From Agrococcus sp. SGAir0287 (GTDB taxonomy: Bacteria; Actinomycetota; Actinomycetes; Actinomycetales; Microbacteriaceae), in the NCBI RefSeq assembly GCF_005484985.1, contig NZ_CP027942.1, positions 1,674,001 through 1,738,000 on the forward strand: DNA of 64,000 nucleotides, read 5' to 3'. The translations under genes and the position numbers were made by a program. The stretch's first letter is position 1. Each line of letters begins with the position of its first letter. Below the pieces are notes generated by a model that saw nothing but the letters and a program-made list of their open reading frames with translations, was not told the DNA's origin and did no database searches. This document shows positions 20,000-29,343 of the stretch, piece after piece.

Positions 20000-20818
20000 T
20001 CACTGCGGCACCTGGAAGTCCCACGGATCCGTGCGGAGGTCGCTCACCGCGACCTCGACGCCCGGCAGCTCGGCGCGCAGCTGCTCTGCTGCGGCGTCGA
20101 GCCAGAGCCATTCGCTCGCCCAGTGCGACACGTCGACGAGGGCCGGCCCCATGCCGAGCGCGTGGCGCTCGCGCGCATCGGATGCCGGATGGTGCCGCAG
20201 GTCGCTCGTGACGTACACGTCGGCGCCGACGACCGCGGGCTCCGCCAGGAGCGAGTCGCCCGCGCCGCCGCACAGCGCCACGCGCTGGACGGGCCGGTCG
20301 AACGCACCCGCGACGCGGATGCCGCTCGCGGTCGACGGGAGGGCGCGTGCGAGCGCCTCCGCGAGCCGGCCGAGCGTCGTCGGCTCTGACAGCATGCCGA
20401 CGCGCCCGAGTCCCGTGTCGCCGCCCGGGGCGCTCGCGACGATCGGCTGCTGGTCGACGAGCCCGAGGATGCGGGCGAGCTCGCCCGACGTGCCGCGCTC
20501 CACGACGTCGGCGTTCGTGTGCGCGGCGAGCAGCGCGCAGCGCGCGCGCACGAGGTCGGTGACGATGCGCCCCTTGCCGGTGTCGGCGGCGACGCTCGTG
20601 ACGCCGCGCAGGAGGAGCGGGTGATGCACGAGCAGCAGGTCGGCGCCCGTCGCGACGGCCTCGGCGGCCGTGTCGAGCACGGCGTCGACCGCGAGCAGGA
20701 TCCGGCGCACCTCGTCGGCGGGATCGCCCGCGACGAGGCCGACGGCATCCCAGTCCTCGGCGCCGGATCGGGGCCAGAGCCGCTCGACGGCGGACTGCAC
20801 GTCGGCGACGGTCGTCAT
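20000..20818 (-). CDS. Nif3-like dinuclear metal-centre protein
   Basis: A 272-residue member of the Nif3/YbgI (GTP cyclohydrolase 1 type 2 homologue) family, predicted to form a hexameric toroid with a two-metal site. The metal-binding VHHPLLLRG motif is clear, as are WDAVGLVAGDP near the N-terminus, AAHTNADVV, and VDVSHWASEW near the C-terminus with its late His/Glu pair. The cellular function remains poorly defined. A TAGACT box lies 7 nt upstream of the ATG, a leaderless pattern. Confidence 0.92.
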   Translation of the reverse strand: MTTVADVQSAVERLWPRSGAEDWDAVGLVAGDPADEVRRILLAVDAVLDTAAEAVATGADLLLVHHPLLLRGVTSVAADTGKGRIVTDLVRARCALLAAHTNADVVERGTSGELARILGLVDQQPIVASAPGGDTGLGRVGMLSEPTTLGRLAEALARALPSTASGIRVAGAFDRPVQRVALCGGAGDSLLAEPAVVGADVYVTSDLRHHPASDARERHALGMGPALVDVSHWASEWLWLDAAAEQLRAELPGVEVAVSDLRTDPWDFQVPQ

Positions 20819-20825
20819 GCCCTCG

Positions 20826-20831
20826 AGTCTA
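20826..20831 (-). promoter_or_regulatory. -10 element of nif3-DUF164-rnhA (leaderless pattern)
   Basis: Minus-strand TAGACT ends 7 nt before the nif3 ATG and overlaps the stop of the receiver-like gene upstream. Confidence 0.5.
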
Positions 20832-21287
20832 GGCGTCGGCGTCGGCCCCGGCTGCCGGTGCCGACACCTCGCGCGGCGTCTCGAGCGCGGACGGCGCGGC
20901 GAGGTCGCGACGCCGCTGCGCGTGCTCGGCGAGCCCGAGCACGACCTCGGCGAGGCGCGTCGGCTCCAGCGACGTCGGGAAGAACTCGTCGACGCGCGCG
21001 CGCAGCGCGAGCACCGCGTCCTCGAGCATCGCGTCGTGCGTCTGCACGACGATGCCCACGTGGGCCGCGACGCGTCGCACGGCGCGCACGACCTCGCGGT
21101 CGGCGACGAGCGAGGCGTCTCCGAGGACGACGTGCGGAGCGTTGGCGGCGGCGAGCGCGACGAGCGCGTCGACGTCGTCGACCTCGAGCACGCGCAGGGA
21201 CGGATCGTGGGCGAGGGGCGCCGCGAGCCGGCGTCGAGCATCCGCATCCGAACCGACGATCATCGTCAAGAACGGAGCATTCGTCAT
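20829..21287 (-). CDS. receiver-like (CheY/CpaE-type) protein
   Basis: A 152-residue protein whose first 115 residues look like a response-regulator receiver fold: TMIVGSDADARRRL, then HVVLGDASL carrying an Asp where phosphorylation normally occurs, and VGIVVQTHD plus DEFFPTSLEPTRL near the end. The usual acidic pair after strand 1 is reduced to SDAD, and a Pro takes the place of the conserved Lys region (FFPTS), so phosphorylation may be altered. The tail of about 30 residues is Ala- and Pro-rich. It has its own leaderless-type promoter 54 nt after the histidine kinase gene and probably belongs to the same signalling set. Confidence 0.7.
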   Translation of the reverse strand: MTNAPFLTMIVGSDADARRRLAAPLAHDPSLRVLEVDDVDALVALAAANAPHVVLGDASLVADREVVRAVRRVAAHVGIVVQTHDAMLEDAVLALRARVDEFFPTSLEPTRLAEVVLGLAEHAQRRRDLAAPSALETPREVSAPAAGADADA

Positions 21288-21295
21288 GAATCCGG

Positions 21296-21301
21296 ATGCT
21301 A
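21296..21301 (-). promoter_or_regulatory. -10 element of the receiver-like gene
   Basis: Minus-strand TAGCAT followed by 8 nt and the ATG at 21287. The box and the next two bases (TAGCATCC) are identical to those before the first gene of this block at 27778. Confidence 0.5.
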
Positions 21302-21340
21302 GGGCCACGGGGGACGGACCGGCAGCCGATAGCACCGCTC

Positions 21341-23049
<1,709 letters not shown>

Positions 23050-23053
<4 letters not shown>

Positions 23054-23424
23054 GGCGCACCGCCCGCATCCGCCATCCGCTCCCGCACGCGCGCGAGCAG
23101 CGCACGCACCTGCTCGCCCGTGAACGGCTTCGGCAGGGCGAGCTCGCCCTCGGGATGGTCGGCGGCATCGAGCACGGAGGCGAAGGCGACGATCGTGGAC
23201 GGCGAGCGCTCGCGGATGCGGTCGGCGACCGCCCAGCCGTCGTCGCCGGGCATGAGGAGATCGACGATCGCCGCGTCGATACGCTCGCGGCGCAGCGCGG
23301 CGTCGACGGCGTCGAGGTCCCCGCACGTGCGGACGGTGCAGCCGGCCTGCTCGAGGTGCGTGCGCAGCAGCTCGCGCTGGTCGGCGACGTCGTCGACGAC
23401 GAGCACGGCGAGCGCGGCGGTCAT
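23050..23424 (-). CDS. single-domain response regulator (CheY-like)
   Basis: A 124-residue stand-alone receiver domain with Asp11/Asp12 in VVDDVADQRELL, phospho-acceptor Asp55 in AAIVDLLMPGDDGW, Ser83 in the switch Thr/Ser region (FASVLD), and the conserved Lys99 in LPKPF. There is no DNA-binding or enzymatic output domain. It is overlapped on both sides by the membrane peptide and kinase genes. It could relay phosphate from the kinase to another receiver such as the deacetylase fusion, or act by protein contact. Confidence 0.9.
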
Positions 23425-23561
23425 GTCAGCAGCCACTCGCGCACCACGACCAGCACCACGACGAGCGCGAGCGCGACGAGCGCCTGCGGCACGAGGCGTC
23501 GCTCGGCCCGCCGGTCGGCCTCGAGCTCTGCGCGTGCCTCCGCGAGATCCTGCTCGGTCAT
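23421..23561 (-). CDS. 46-residue single-span membrane peptide
   Basis: A very small protein: an acidic and basic N-terminal helix (MTEQDLAEARAELEADRRAE, residues 1-20) and one membrane helix near residues 25-42 (VPQALVALALVVVLVVV). Its start overlaps the glycosyltransferase stop and its stop overlaps the response regulator start, both as ATGA, so translation is tightly coupled. That context, not the sequence alone, makes it a real gene. A role as accessory subunit of the glycosyltransferase, comparable in position to small partners such as IcaD, is conjecture. Confidence 0.7.
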   Translation of the reverse strand: MTEQDLAEARAELEADRRAERRLVPQALVALALVVVLVVVREWLLT

Positions 23562-25048
23562 CCCAGCACCCTGCCCGTCTTCTCGGTCTTGTCCCACGTC
23601 CGCGCCGCGCCGCGCGCCTCGGCGACGTAGGCGGCGAAGGTCACGGCGCACAGGATGGGCCCGAACCCGACGACGTAGGTGAGGAACGGCGTGAGCCTGC
23701 TGCCGATGCGCGTGCGGTCGAGCAGGCGCAGGCCCCACGCCGCGAGCATGCACAGCGAGATCCAGGCGAACGACGCCAGGTCGATCGCCATGAGGAGCGC
23801 GGGGCTCGGCGCGACGCCGAGCACGCCCGGCAGCCACTCGCCGAGGATGCCGGGGAAGAACGCCGAGAGCATCACGACGAGCGAGATCGCCCCGGGGAAC
23901 AGGATGATCTCGCGCCAGCTCGTGCGGCCCGTCTGCGGATCGAGCTGCGCACCGTAGAGCATCCCGTAGACGTAGGAGGCGCCGACGACGATCCAGAGCG
24001 ACCGGAAGACGAGCGAGGCGAGCGTGGAGTCGATGAGGTAGAGGCCGATGAGCCCGACGGACGCGGCGATCATGAGCGCGGGCAGCAGGAAGACGGAGAA
24101 CCAGAACAGGCCGAAGGCGATCGAGCCGAGGCCGTGCCCGCGCGCGGGCCGGAACCACAGGTGGCGATACCGGCGCGTGAGCTGCACGTTGCCGCGCGCC
24201 CAGCGCAGCCGCTGCCTCCAGAGCCCGTCGATGCGGTGCGGCTCCTCCGCGAGCACGATCGCGTGCGGCTCGAGCACGACCCTGCGGCCCGCGAGCTGCG
24301 TCTCGAACGTCGTCACGGTGTCCTCGGCGAGCGAGGACGTGTCGATCGCGCCGCCCAGGTCCTCGATGTTGCGCCGCGAGTGCAGCTGCGCGCCGCCGGC
24401 CAGGCACGCCATGGCGCCCAGGACGCTCTGCGAGCGGCGGCTCGCGAGCTGCGCCAGCACGTACTCGAAGCCGATGAACCGTGCGAGGAAGTTCTTCCTC
24501 GCGCTGCCCTCCTTGATGTACGCCGTCACGGCGCCCACGCGCTCGTCGGCGAGGTGGCGCGCCATCTTGCGCAGCGACGTCGGCTCGTAGACGACGTCGG
24601 CGTCCATGATGAGCAGCGCCTCCATCCAGCCGTCGGCGAGCACGTGCCGGATGCCGTGGTTCAGCGTGTGCGCCTTGCCCTCGCCTCCCTGCTCGCGGCG
24701 CAGGTGCACGACTCGCCCGGGGTGCCGTCGCACGCGCTCGCGCACGACGTCGGGGGTGTCGTCGGTCGACGCGTCGTCGACGACGACGATGCGGAGGCGG
24801 TCGGCCGGATACTCGAGGCGCAGCAGGCGGTCGATGGAGCCGCCGACGACGAGCCCCTCGTTCCACGCCGGGATCACGACGACGATGCGGGGCGTGTACG
24901 GCGCGGCGCGGTCGTAGTGGTTGATCCACGCGTGCAGCGGCAGCACGAGGAACTGGAACGCGGTGACGAGGGCCGGCACGGCACCGCAGGCGACAAACGC
25001 GACGAGCACGACGGTGAGCGCCGTCGTCGCGACGTCGAGCGGGCTCAC
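23558..25048 (-). CDS. membrane family 2 glycosyltransferase, processive type
   Basis: A 496-residue integral membrane glycosyltransferase. One or two N-terminal helices (about 8-40) precede a cytoplasmic GT-A domain with VVVIPAWNEG, Asp91/Asp92 in VVVDDASTD, the DxD at 149-151, Asp243 in SLAEDTVTT, and the QRLRW motif at 279-283. Four or more helices follow (about 308-475), and the tail reads WDKTEKTGR. The set DD, DxD, ED and QxxRW is shared by cellulose, hyaluronan, chitin and poly-N-acetylglucosamine synthases. It therefore probably makes and exports a polysaccharide; sugar identity is not shown. The GTG start overlaps the PHP gene stop. Confidence 0.9.
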   Translation of the reverse strand: MSPLDVATTALTVVLVAFVACGAVPALVTAFQFLVLPLHAWINHYDRAAPYTPRIVVVIPAWNEGLVVGGSIDRLLRLEYPADRLRIVVVDDASTDDTPDVVRERVRRHPGRVVHLRREQGGEGKAHTLNHGIRHVLADGWMEALLIMDADVVYEPTSLRKMARHLADERVGAVTAYIKEGSARKNFLARFIGFEYVLAQLASRRSQSVLGAMACLAGGAQLHSRRNIEDLGGAIDTSSLAEDTVTTFETQLAGRRVVLEPHAIVLAEEPHRIDGLWRQRLRWARGNVQLTRRYRHLWFRPARGHGLGSIAFGLFWFSVFLLPALMIAASVGLIGLYLIDSTLASLVFRSLWIVVGASYVYGMLYGAQLDPQTGRTSWREIILFPGAISLVVMLSAFFPGILGEWLPGVLGVAPSPALLMAIDLASFAWISLCMLAAWGLRLLDRTRIGSRLTPFLTYVVGFGPILCAVTFAAYVAEARGAARTWDKTEKTGRVLG

Positions 25049-25767
25049 CGATCGGCCTCGTCGAGGATGCGGGCGACGGCGTCGTACCTGCCGACGTCCG
25101 CCGCGACGTGCGCGTCGGTCGACGCGACCACGCGCGCTCCAGCATCCCGCGCGGCGCGCACGGCGCGCGGGCGGGGGCACGCCCACTTCTCGTTGACCTC
25201 GACGAGCGTGCCGGTCTCGGCGGCCTCGACGGCCCAGCGGCGCAGGAGCGCATCCGGGATGGCCGCCTCGTCGACGCCGACCTTCGGCAGGATCGAGAAG
25301 GGATGCGCCAGCTGCGCACGTCCGGGCAGGCGCCGCATCGCGCCGATCGTCGCCTCGACGACCCAGCCGACGACGGCGTCGGCCGTGAGGCCAGCCGCCA
25401 TCGCCTCCTGCGTGCGCCGCGGGCTCCACGGCCCCTCGGGCGTCGGCACCTGATGGTCGGCGACGACGACGGCGTCGACGCCGCCCGGCCCGACGACCAG
25501 GTCCAGCGGCACGTCGAGCGCGCCGGTCACGTCGAGCAGCTTCGCCTCGACGCCCGTGCGCACGACGAGGCCCGGCGGCACCGACAGCGCGGCGACGGCG
25601 GCGAGGAAGTCCGGCACCCACGTCGTGTCGTGACGCACGTGCTCCGTGCATCGCAGCTCGCGCACGCCCGCGGCATGCGCGGCGGCGACGATCTCGTCGA
25701 GCGTCGAGCGCGCATCGTCGGAGAAGGTCGAGTGCACGTGCCAGTCGCCGTGCAGCTCGGCGCGCAT
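25045..25767 (-). CDS. PHP-domain metal-dependent hydrolase
   Basis: A 240-residue protein with the polymerase-and-histidinol-phosphatase fold. Metal-ligand motifs are DWHVHSTFSDD (HxH), RCTEHVRHD, VVADHQVP, the AHPFS segment and the late STDAHVAAD. Relatives hydrolyse histidinol phosphate or other phosphoesters, and CpsB/YwqE-type PHP proteins dephosphorylate tyrosine kinases in capsule operons. Within this operon a phosphatase acting on a sugar phosphate or on a regulator is plausible, but no substrate can be named. Start and stop both overlap neighbouring genes. Confidence 0.85.
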   Translation of the reverse strand: MRAELHGDWHVHSTFSDDARSTLDEIVAAAHAAGVRELRCTEHVRHDTTWVPDFLAAVAALSVPPGLVVRTGVEAKLLDVTGALDVPLDLVVGPGGVDAVVVADHQVPTPEGPWSPRRTQEAMAAGLTADAVVGWVVEATIGAMRRLPGRAQLAHPFSILPKVGVDEAAIPDALLRRWAVEAAETGTLVEVNEKWACPRPRAVRAARDAGARVVASTDAHVAADVGRYDAVARILDEADR

Positions 25768-26732
25768 CAGCCCGCTCCGAGGATGGCGTCGACCGGCACG
25801 ACGACGTCCTCGAGGTAGCGGACGCTCGCGACCTCCTTCACGTCGACGCGCTCGGGCAGCGGGCGACCGAGCGCGAGGTCGAGCGCGAGCGACGGCAGGT
25901 CGGCGCCCGCGGCGATGACGAGCGGCAGCCCGCCGGAGAAGCGCGGGTTGATCTCGAGCAGCATCGCGCGACCGACCGCGTCGCGGCGCAGCTGCACGTT
26001 GGCGACGCCCACGATGCCCGCGGCGCGCGCGCACGCGATCGCGGCGTCCTCGAGGTCCGGGTCGCGGACGGTGCGGCCCGCGACGGCGACGCCCGAGTCG
26101 ACGCGCGCGCGCAGGCGGGGCACGGCGACGACGGGGCCGCTCGGCCCGACGAGCACGTCGACCGAGAACTCGTCGCCGGGCAGGTGCGCCTGCACGATGC
26201 GACCCTCGTCGCGCGGCATCGACTCGAGCACGGCGCGCGTCGCCACGATCTCGACGCCGCGCGAGCCGGCGCCCTCGCGCGGCTTCACGACGACGGGGAA
26301 CGCCCAGTCGCGCCCGACGCCGGCGTCGTCGAGCAGCGCCGTCTCGGGAGCGCGCCCGGTGTCGGCGCAGGCCTGCGCGAGGTGCCACTTGTCGAGGCAG
26401 ACGTCGAGCGCCGCATCGTCGACGCCGAGGAACGTCGCCGCCACCTCGTCGCGCCGACCGCGCACGGCCCGCAGCTCGGCGTCGACCGTGAGCGCCACGA
26501 CGTCGATGCGGTCGGCGTCGACGAGCGCGGCGAGCGCCGGCACGAACCCCTCGGCCGCACCCGCCGGCACCAGGCGACGGGCGTCCGCATCGACGAGGTA
26601 CAGCCCGCTCGCCCAGCCATCCATGTCGGCTGCGACGACGTCGACGTCGTCGCGCCGCAGGAGCGAGCGGATCGCCGCGACGCCGGCCGGTCCCCCGGCG
26701 CCGGTGACGAGCACGCGGATGCGCGCGCTCAC
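25767..26732 (-). CDS. ATP-grasp domain ligase (CarB/PylC-like)
   Basis: A 321-residue enzyme with an N-terminal Rossmann-like pre-ATP-grasp region (VLVTGAGGPAGVAAIRSLL) followed by the ATP-grasp fold. Key features are CLDKWHLAQ, FPVVVKPREGAGSRGVEI with the nucleotide-binding Lys, the QAHLPGDEFSVDVL segment, and the metal-binding Glu/Asn pair in LLEINPRFSGGLPL. Such enzymes join a carboxylate to an amine or similar nucleophile through an acyl phosphate. It may decorate a sugar or lipid in this pathway. The GTG start overlaps the stop of the receiver-deacetylase gene and its own TGA overlaps the PHP start. Confidence 0.87.
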   Translation of the reverse strand: MSARIRVLVTGAGGPAGVAAIRSLLRRDDVDVVAADMDGWASGLYLVDADARRLVPAGAAEGFVPALAALVDADRIDVVALTVDAELRAVRGRRDEVAATFLGVDDAALDVCLDKWHLAQACADTGRAPETALLDDAGVGRDWAFPVVVKPREGAGSRGVEIVATRAVLESMPRDEGRIVQAHLPGDEFSVDVLVGPSGPVVAVPRLRARVDSGVAVAGRTVRDPDLEDAAIACARAAGIVGVANVQLRRDAVGRAMLLEINPRFSGGLPLVIAAGADLPSLALDLALGRPLPERVDVKEVASVRYLEDVVVPVDAILGAG

Positions 26733-27778
26733 GCGATCGCCTGCTGGTCGCGCGCGAGCGACGCGGAACGGTCGTCGGCGCCGATCGCGCCGGCGTCCCG
26801 CACGACCTCGAGCGGCTCGATCCAGGTCCCGTCGCCGAAGCGCCCCCAGTAGCGGGCGGTGGCCTCGATGAGCTGCGGATCGAGGTAGGGACGGATGCCC
26901 TGCTGCGACGCGAAGCACGCGAGCAGCCGCTGCTTCGCCTCGAGGTGGCGGTCGATCGTCACGAAGCGCGTCGGGCGGAACTCGATCGTCGTCGAGGGGC
27001 TCTGGTAGCACGCGACCTCGGCGACGCCGCGCGTCGCCACGAGCGTCGCGGCGTGCACGGCGCGGTGATCCTGGTGGCGATCGTGGCTCGAGTGCGTGTA
27101 GACGACGCTCGGCGACACCTGCTCGACGACGCGCTCGATGATGCCGACCGTCGGCTCGGCGTGCGCGATGCTCGTGTCGGCGAGGTCCTCGAGGAAGAGG
27201 CGGGCGCCGAGCAGCTCGGCGGACGCCATCGACTCGGCCTGACGGTGGTCGGCGTCGCCGCCGCGGGCGCCGCGCGAGAGCGTGAGCACGACGACGGCGT
27301 CACCGGCTGCCACGTGCGCGCTGAGCGTGCCGCCGACGCCGAGCTCGACGTCGTCGGGATGCGCGCCGATCGCCAGCACCGTCCGCCGCCGCTCGCAGCG
27401 CTGGGCGCGCAGCGCGGCGAGGCGTTCGACGGTCGCGATGAGCGCGGCGGTCGCGAGCGGCTTCTCGAGGAACTCGTCGACGTGATGGCGCAGGGCGCGC
27501 ACCGCGTAGTCGACCGAGGCGTGCGCCGTCATGACGACGACGGGCAGGTCGGGATCGAGGGCCTTCGCGACCCGCGCGAGCTCGAGCCCGTCGCGGTCGG
27601 GCAGCTCGACGTCGGTCACGAGCACGTCGGGCCGATGCTCGCGGATCGTCTGCTCGAGGTCGGCGCCGTCGAAGCGCAGCAGCACCTCGAGCTCGCCGCT
27701 GCGCTCGAGCACGACGCGCACGAGGTGCGCGACGTCGTGATCGTCCTCGATGACGAGGATCCTTCGCTGTGTGGCCAT
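26729..27778 (-). CDS. receiver domain fused to a PIG-L/LmbE-type deacetylase
   Basis: A 349-residue fusion that opens the operon. Residues 1-120 form a complete receiver domain: Glu11/Asp12/Asp13, phospho-acceptor Asp56 in VLVTDVELPDRDG, MTAHAS, and Lys107 in LEKPL. Residues 132-300 form a PIG-L N-acetylglucosaminyl deacetylase fold with zinc motif HPDD (140-143) and HQDH (235-238). PIG-L enzymes deacetylate GlcNAc-containing small molecules or lipids in the cytoplasm. The architecture implies a deacetylase switched directly by phosphorylation, presumably by the kinase encoded downstream. The ATG lies 8 nt after a TAGCAT box. Confidence 0.92.
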   Translation of the reverse strand: MATQRRILVIEDDHDVAHLVRVVLERSGELEVLLRFDGADLEQTIREHRPDVLVTDVELPDRDGLELARVAKALDPDLPVVVMTAHASVDYAVRALRHHVDEFLEKPLATAALIATVERLAALRAQRCERRRTVLAIGAHPDDVELGVGGTLSAHVAAGDAVVVLTLSRGARGGDADHRQAESMASAELLGARLFLEDLADTSIAHAEPTVGIIERVVEQVSPSVVYTHSSHDRHQDHRAVHAATLVATRGVAEVACYQSPSTTIEFRPTRFVTIDRHLEAKQRLLACFASQQGIRPYLDPQLIEATARYWGRFGDGTWIEPLEVVRDAGAIGADDRSASLARDQQAIA

Positions 27779-27786
27779 CGATGAGG

Positions 27787-27792
27787 ATGCTA
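27787..27792 (-). promoter_or_regulatory. -10 element of the seven-gene signalling/glycan operon
   Basis: Minus-strand TAGCAT, 8 nt before the ATG of the receiver-deacetylase gene. All genes down to 21341 overlap and show no internal gap, so this is the likely main promoter. Confidence 0.5.
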
Positions 27793-27882
27793 TCCGCGCC
27801 CCCGTCGAATGCTGGGAGGCGCGTCCGCGCGGCCGACATGCGTCCTGGGCGTCGTCCAGCGCACGATGGCACGCTCGACGAC

Positions 27883-28296
27883 ATGCATCCCGCGCTCGTC
27901 GTGCTGATCGTCGCAGTCGGCCTCGCCGCGATGGGGGCCTTCTGGGCCATCCTCGCGCGTGCCCTGCGGTCGCCGCTGCAGCCCCACTGGCATCGAACGA
28001 TCGGCACGTGGCAGCCGTGGCAGCCGCTGCGGCGGCAGCACCTGCGCTACGAGGTCGGCGGGCGGTCGTACGTCTGCGTCGACGACAGCTCGCGGAGCCT
28101 GCCGCGGCGCGGCACCGCGTTCGTGCGCTACGACCCCGAGGATCCGGCTCGGTCCGTCGTCGACGGGCAGGTCGGTCCGGGCGATGCCCTCCTCATCGTC
28201 GCGATCCTGTGCTGGGTCGTCTCCGGCGCGCTGCTCGTCCTGGCGGCCCTGCTGCCGTGGCTCATGACGCAGGCCGCCTCCTGGGCGCCGGCCTGA
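27883..28296 (+). CDS. DUF3592-like membrane protein
   Basis: A 137-residue protein with membrane helices at about residues 4-26 and 100-126 and a beta-rich domain between them. That middle domain carries HLRYEVGGRSYVCVDD and FVRYDPEDPARSVVDG, the recognisable DUF3592 pattern (a Y-D-P-x-x-P-x-x-A/S end). The function of the family is unknown. The ATG giving MHPALVVLIVAVG was chosen because it places the first membrane helix at the N-terminus. It is divergent from the operon at 27778 and 71 nt upstream of the channel gene. Confidence 0.75.
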   Translation: MHPALVVLIVAVGLAAMGAFWAILARALRSPLQPHWHRTIGTWQPWQPLRRQHLRYEVGGRSYVCVDDSSRSLPRRGTAFVRYDPEDPARSVVDGQVGPGDALLIVAILCWVVSGALLVLAALLPWLMTQAASWAPA

Positions 28297-28367
28297 TCGC
28301 CGCGCGCGGGACCTGCGCGCACGAGCGCTGCGGGGTCCGTCCAGCGACGTCCACGAGGATCGTGCGC

Positions 28368-29246
28368 GTGACGACCGACGCCCCCGCAGCAGCATCCGAC
28401 TCCGCGACCGACGCCGCCTTCCCGCGTCCCGACGCGCCGGATCCCGCGCGGCCCCTGCCGCCGTGGCGTGCGCGGCTGCGCGCGCTCGTCGAGCATCCCT
28501 GGTTCCAGCGGTCGATCGTCACGCTCATCGTGCTGAACGCGCTGCTCATCGGCGCCGAGACGTATCCGGGCGTCCACGACGCCGGCGGCGGCATCCTGCA
28601 CGTGCTCGACGCGGCGATCCTCGCGATCTTCACGATCGAGCTGCTGCTGCGCATCGGCGCCTACGGGTGGCGGTTCTTCACGAACGGCTGGAACCTCTTC
28701 GACCTGTTCGTGGTCGGCGTGTCCTTCATCCCGTCCGGCGGTGCGCTGCAGGTGCTGCGCGTCCTCCGCGTCCTGCGGGTCCTCCGGCTGCTGTCGCAGG
28801 TGCCCGCTCTGCGCCGCGTCGTCGGCGCGCTCGGCTCGGCGATCCCCGGCATCGCCGCGATCGGCGGGCTGCTCGTCATCATCATGTACGTCTACGTCGT
28901 CGCGTGCACGATGCTGTTCGGCACCATCTCGCCCGAGCTCTTCGGCGACCTCGGCGCGTCGACCGTCTCCCTCTTCCGCCTGCTCAACGGCGACGGGTGG
29001 GGCGAGATCGTGCCGCCGTTGCAGGCCGAGCTGCCGTGGGCGTGGGCGTTCATGATGGGCTACGGCCTCATCTCGACGTTCGTCATCCTCAACCTCTTCA
29101 TCGCCGTCACGTGCGAGGCGCTCGAGAACCAGAAGGAGGAGGAGACCGAGCTGACGATCAAGGAGCGGCAGCTCATGGACGAGGTGCTCGAGCTGAAGGC
29201 GATGGTGCGCGCGCTCGCCGAGCAGCGCACGGCGCCGCGGCCCTAG
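28368..29246 (+). CDS. voltage-gated cation channel (ion transporter, NaChBac-like fold)
   Basis: A 292-residue single-repeat 6-TM channel expected to act as a tetramer. After a Pro/Ala/Asp-rich N-terminus, S1-S3 occupy about 48-125. S4 is the striking RVLRVLRVLR repeat with Arg131, 134, 137 and 140 at every third position. S5 is about 160-185; the pore loop has LLNGDGWGEI with the selectivity-filter equivalent at 207-211; S6 is about 230-248. A C-terminal helix rich in Glu (252-285) probably forms the tetrameric coiled coil. The GTG start follows gagg by about ten bases; another GTG lies two codons upstream. Confidence 0.9.
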   Translation: MTTDAPAAASDSATDAAFPRPDAPDPARPLPPWRARLRALVEHPWFQRSIVTLIVLNALLIGAETYPGVHDAGGGILHVLDAAILAIFTIELLLRIGAYGWRFFTNGWNLFDLFVVGVSFIPSGGALQVLRVLRVLRVLRLLSQVPALRRVVGALGSAIPGIAAIGGLLVIIMYVYVVACTMLFGTISPELFGDLGASTVSLFRLLNGDGWGEIVPPLQAELPWAWAFMMGYGLISTFVILNLFIAVTCEALENQKEEETELTIKERQLMDEVLELKAMVRALAEQRTAPRP

Positions 29247-29331
29247 CGCCGACCGCCGAGCACGCATCCCGGCGCAGCGTGCATCCGCCCACAGCGCATC
29301 GGCGTTTCAGGACCGAGTGCAAGAACACTCG

Positions 29332-29337
29332 TAGGAT
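29332..29337 (+). promoter_or_regulatory. -10 element of the MFS gene (leaderless pattern)
   Basis: TAGGAT followed by 6 nt and the GTG at 29344. No ribosome-binding site precedes the GTG, which supports a leaderless start there. Confidence 0.5.
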
Positions 29338-29343
29338 CGTTCG

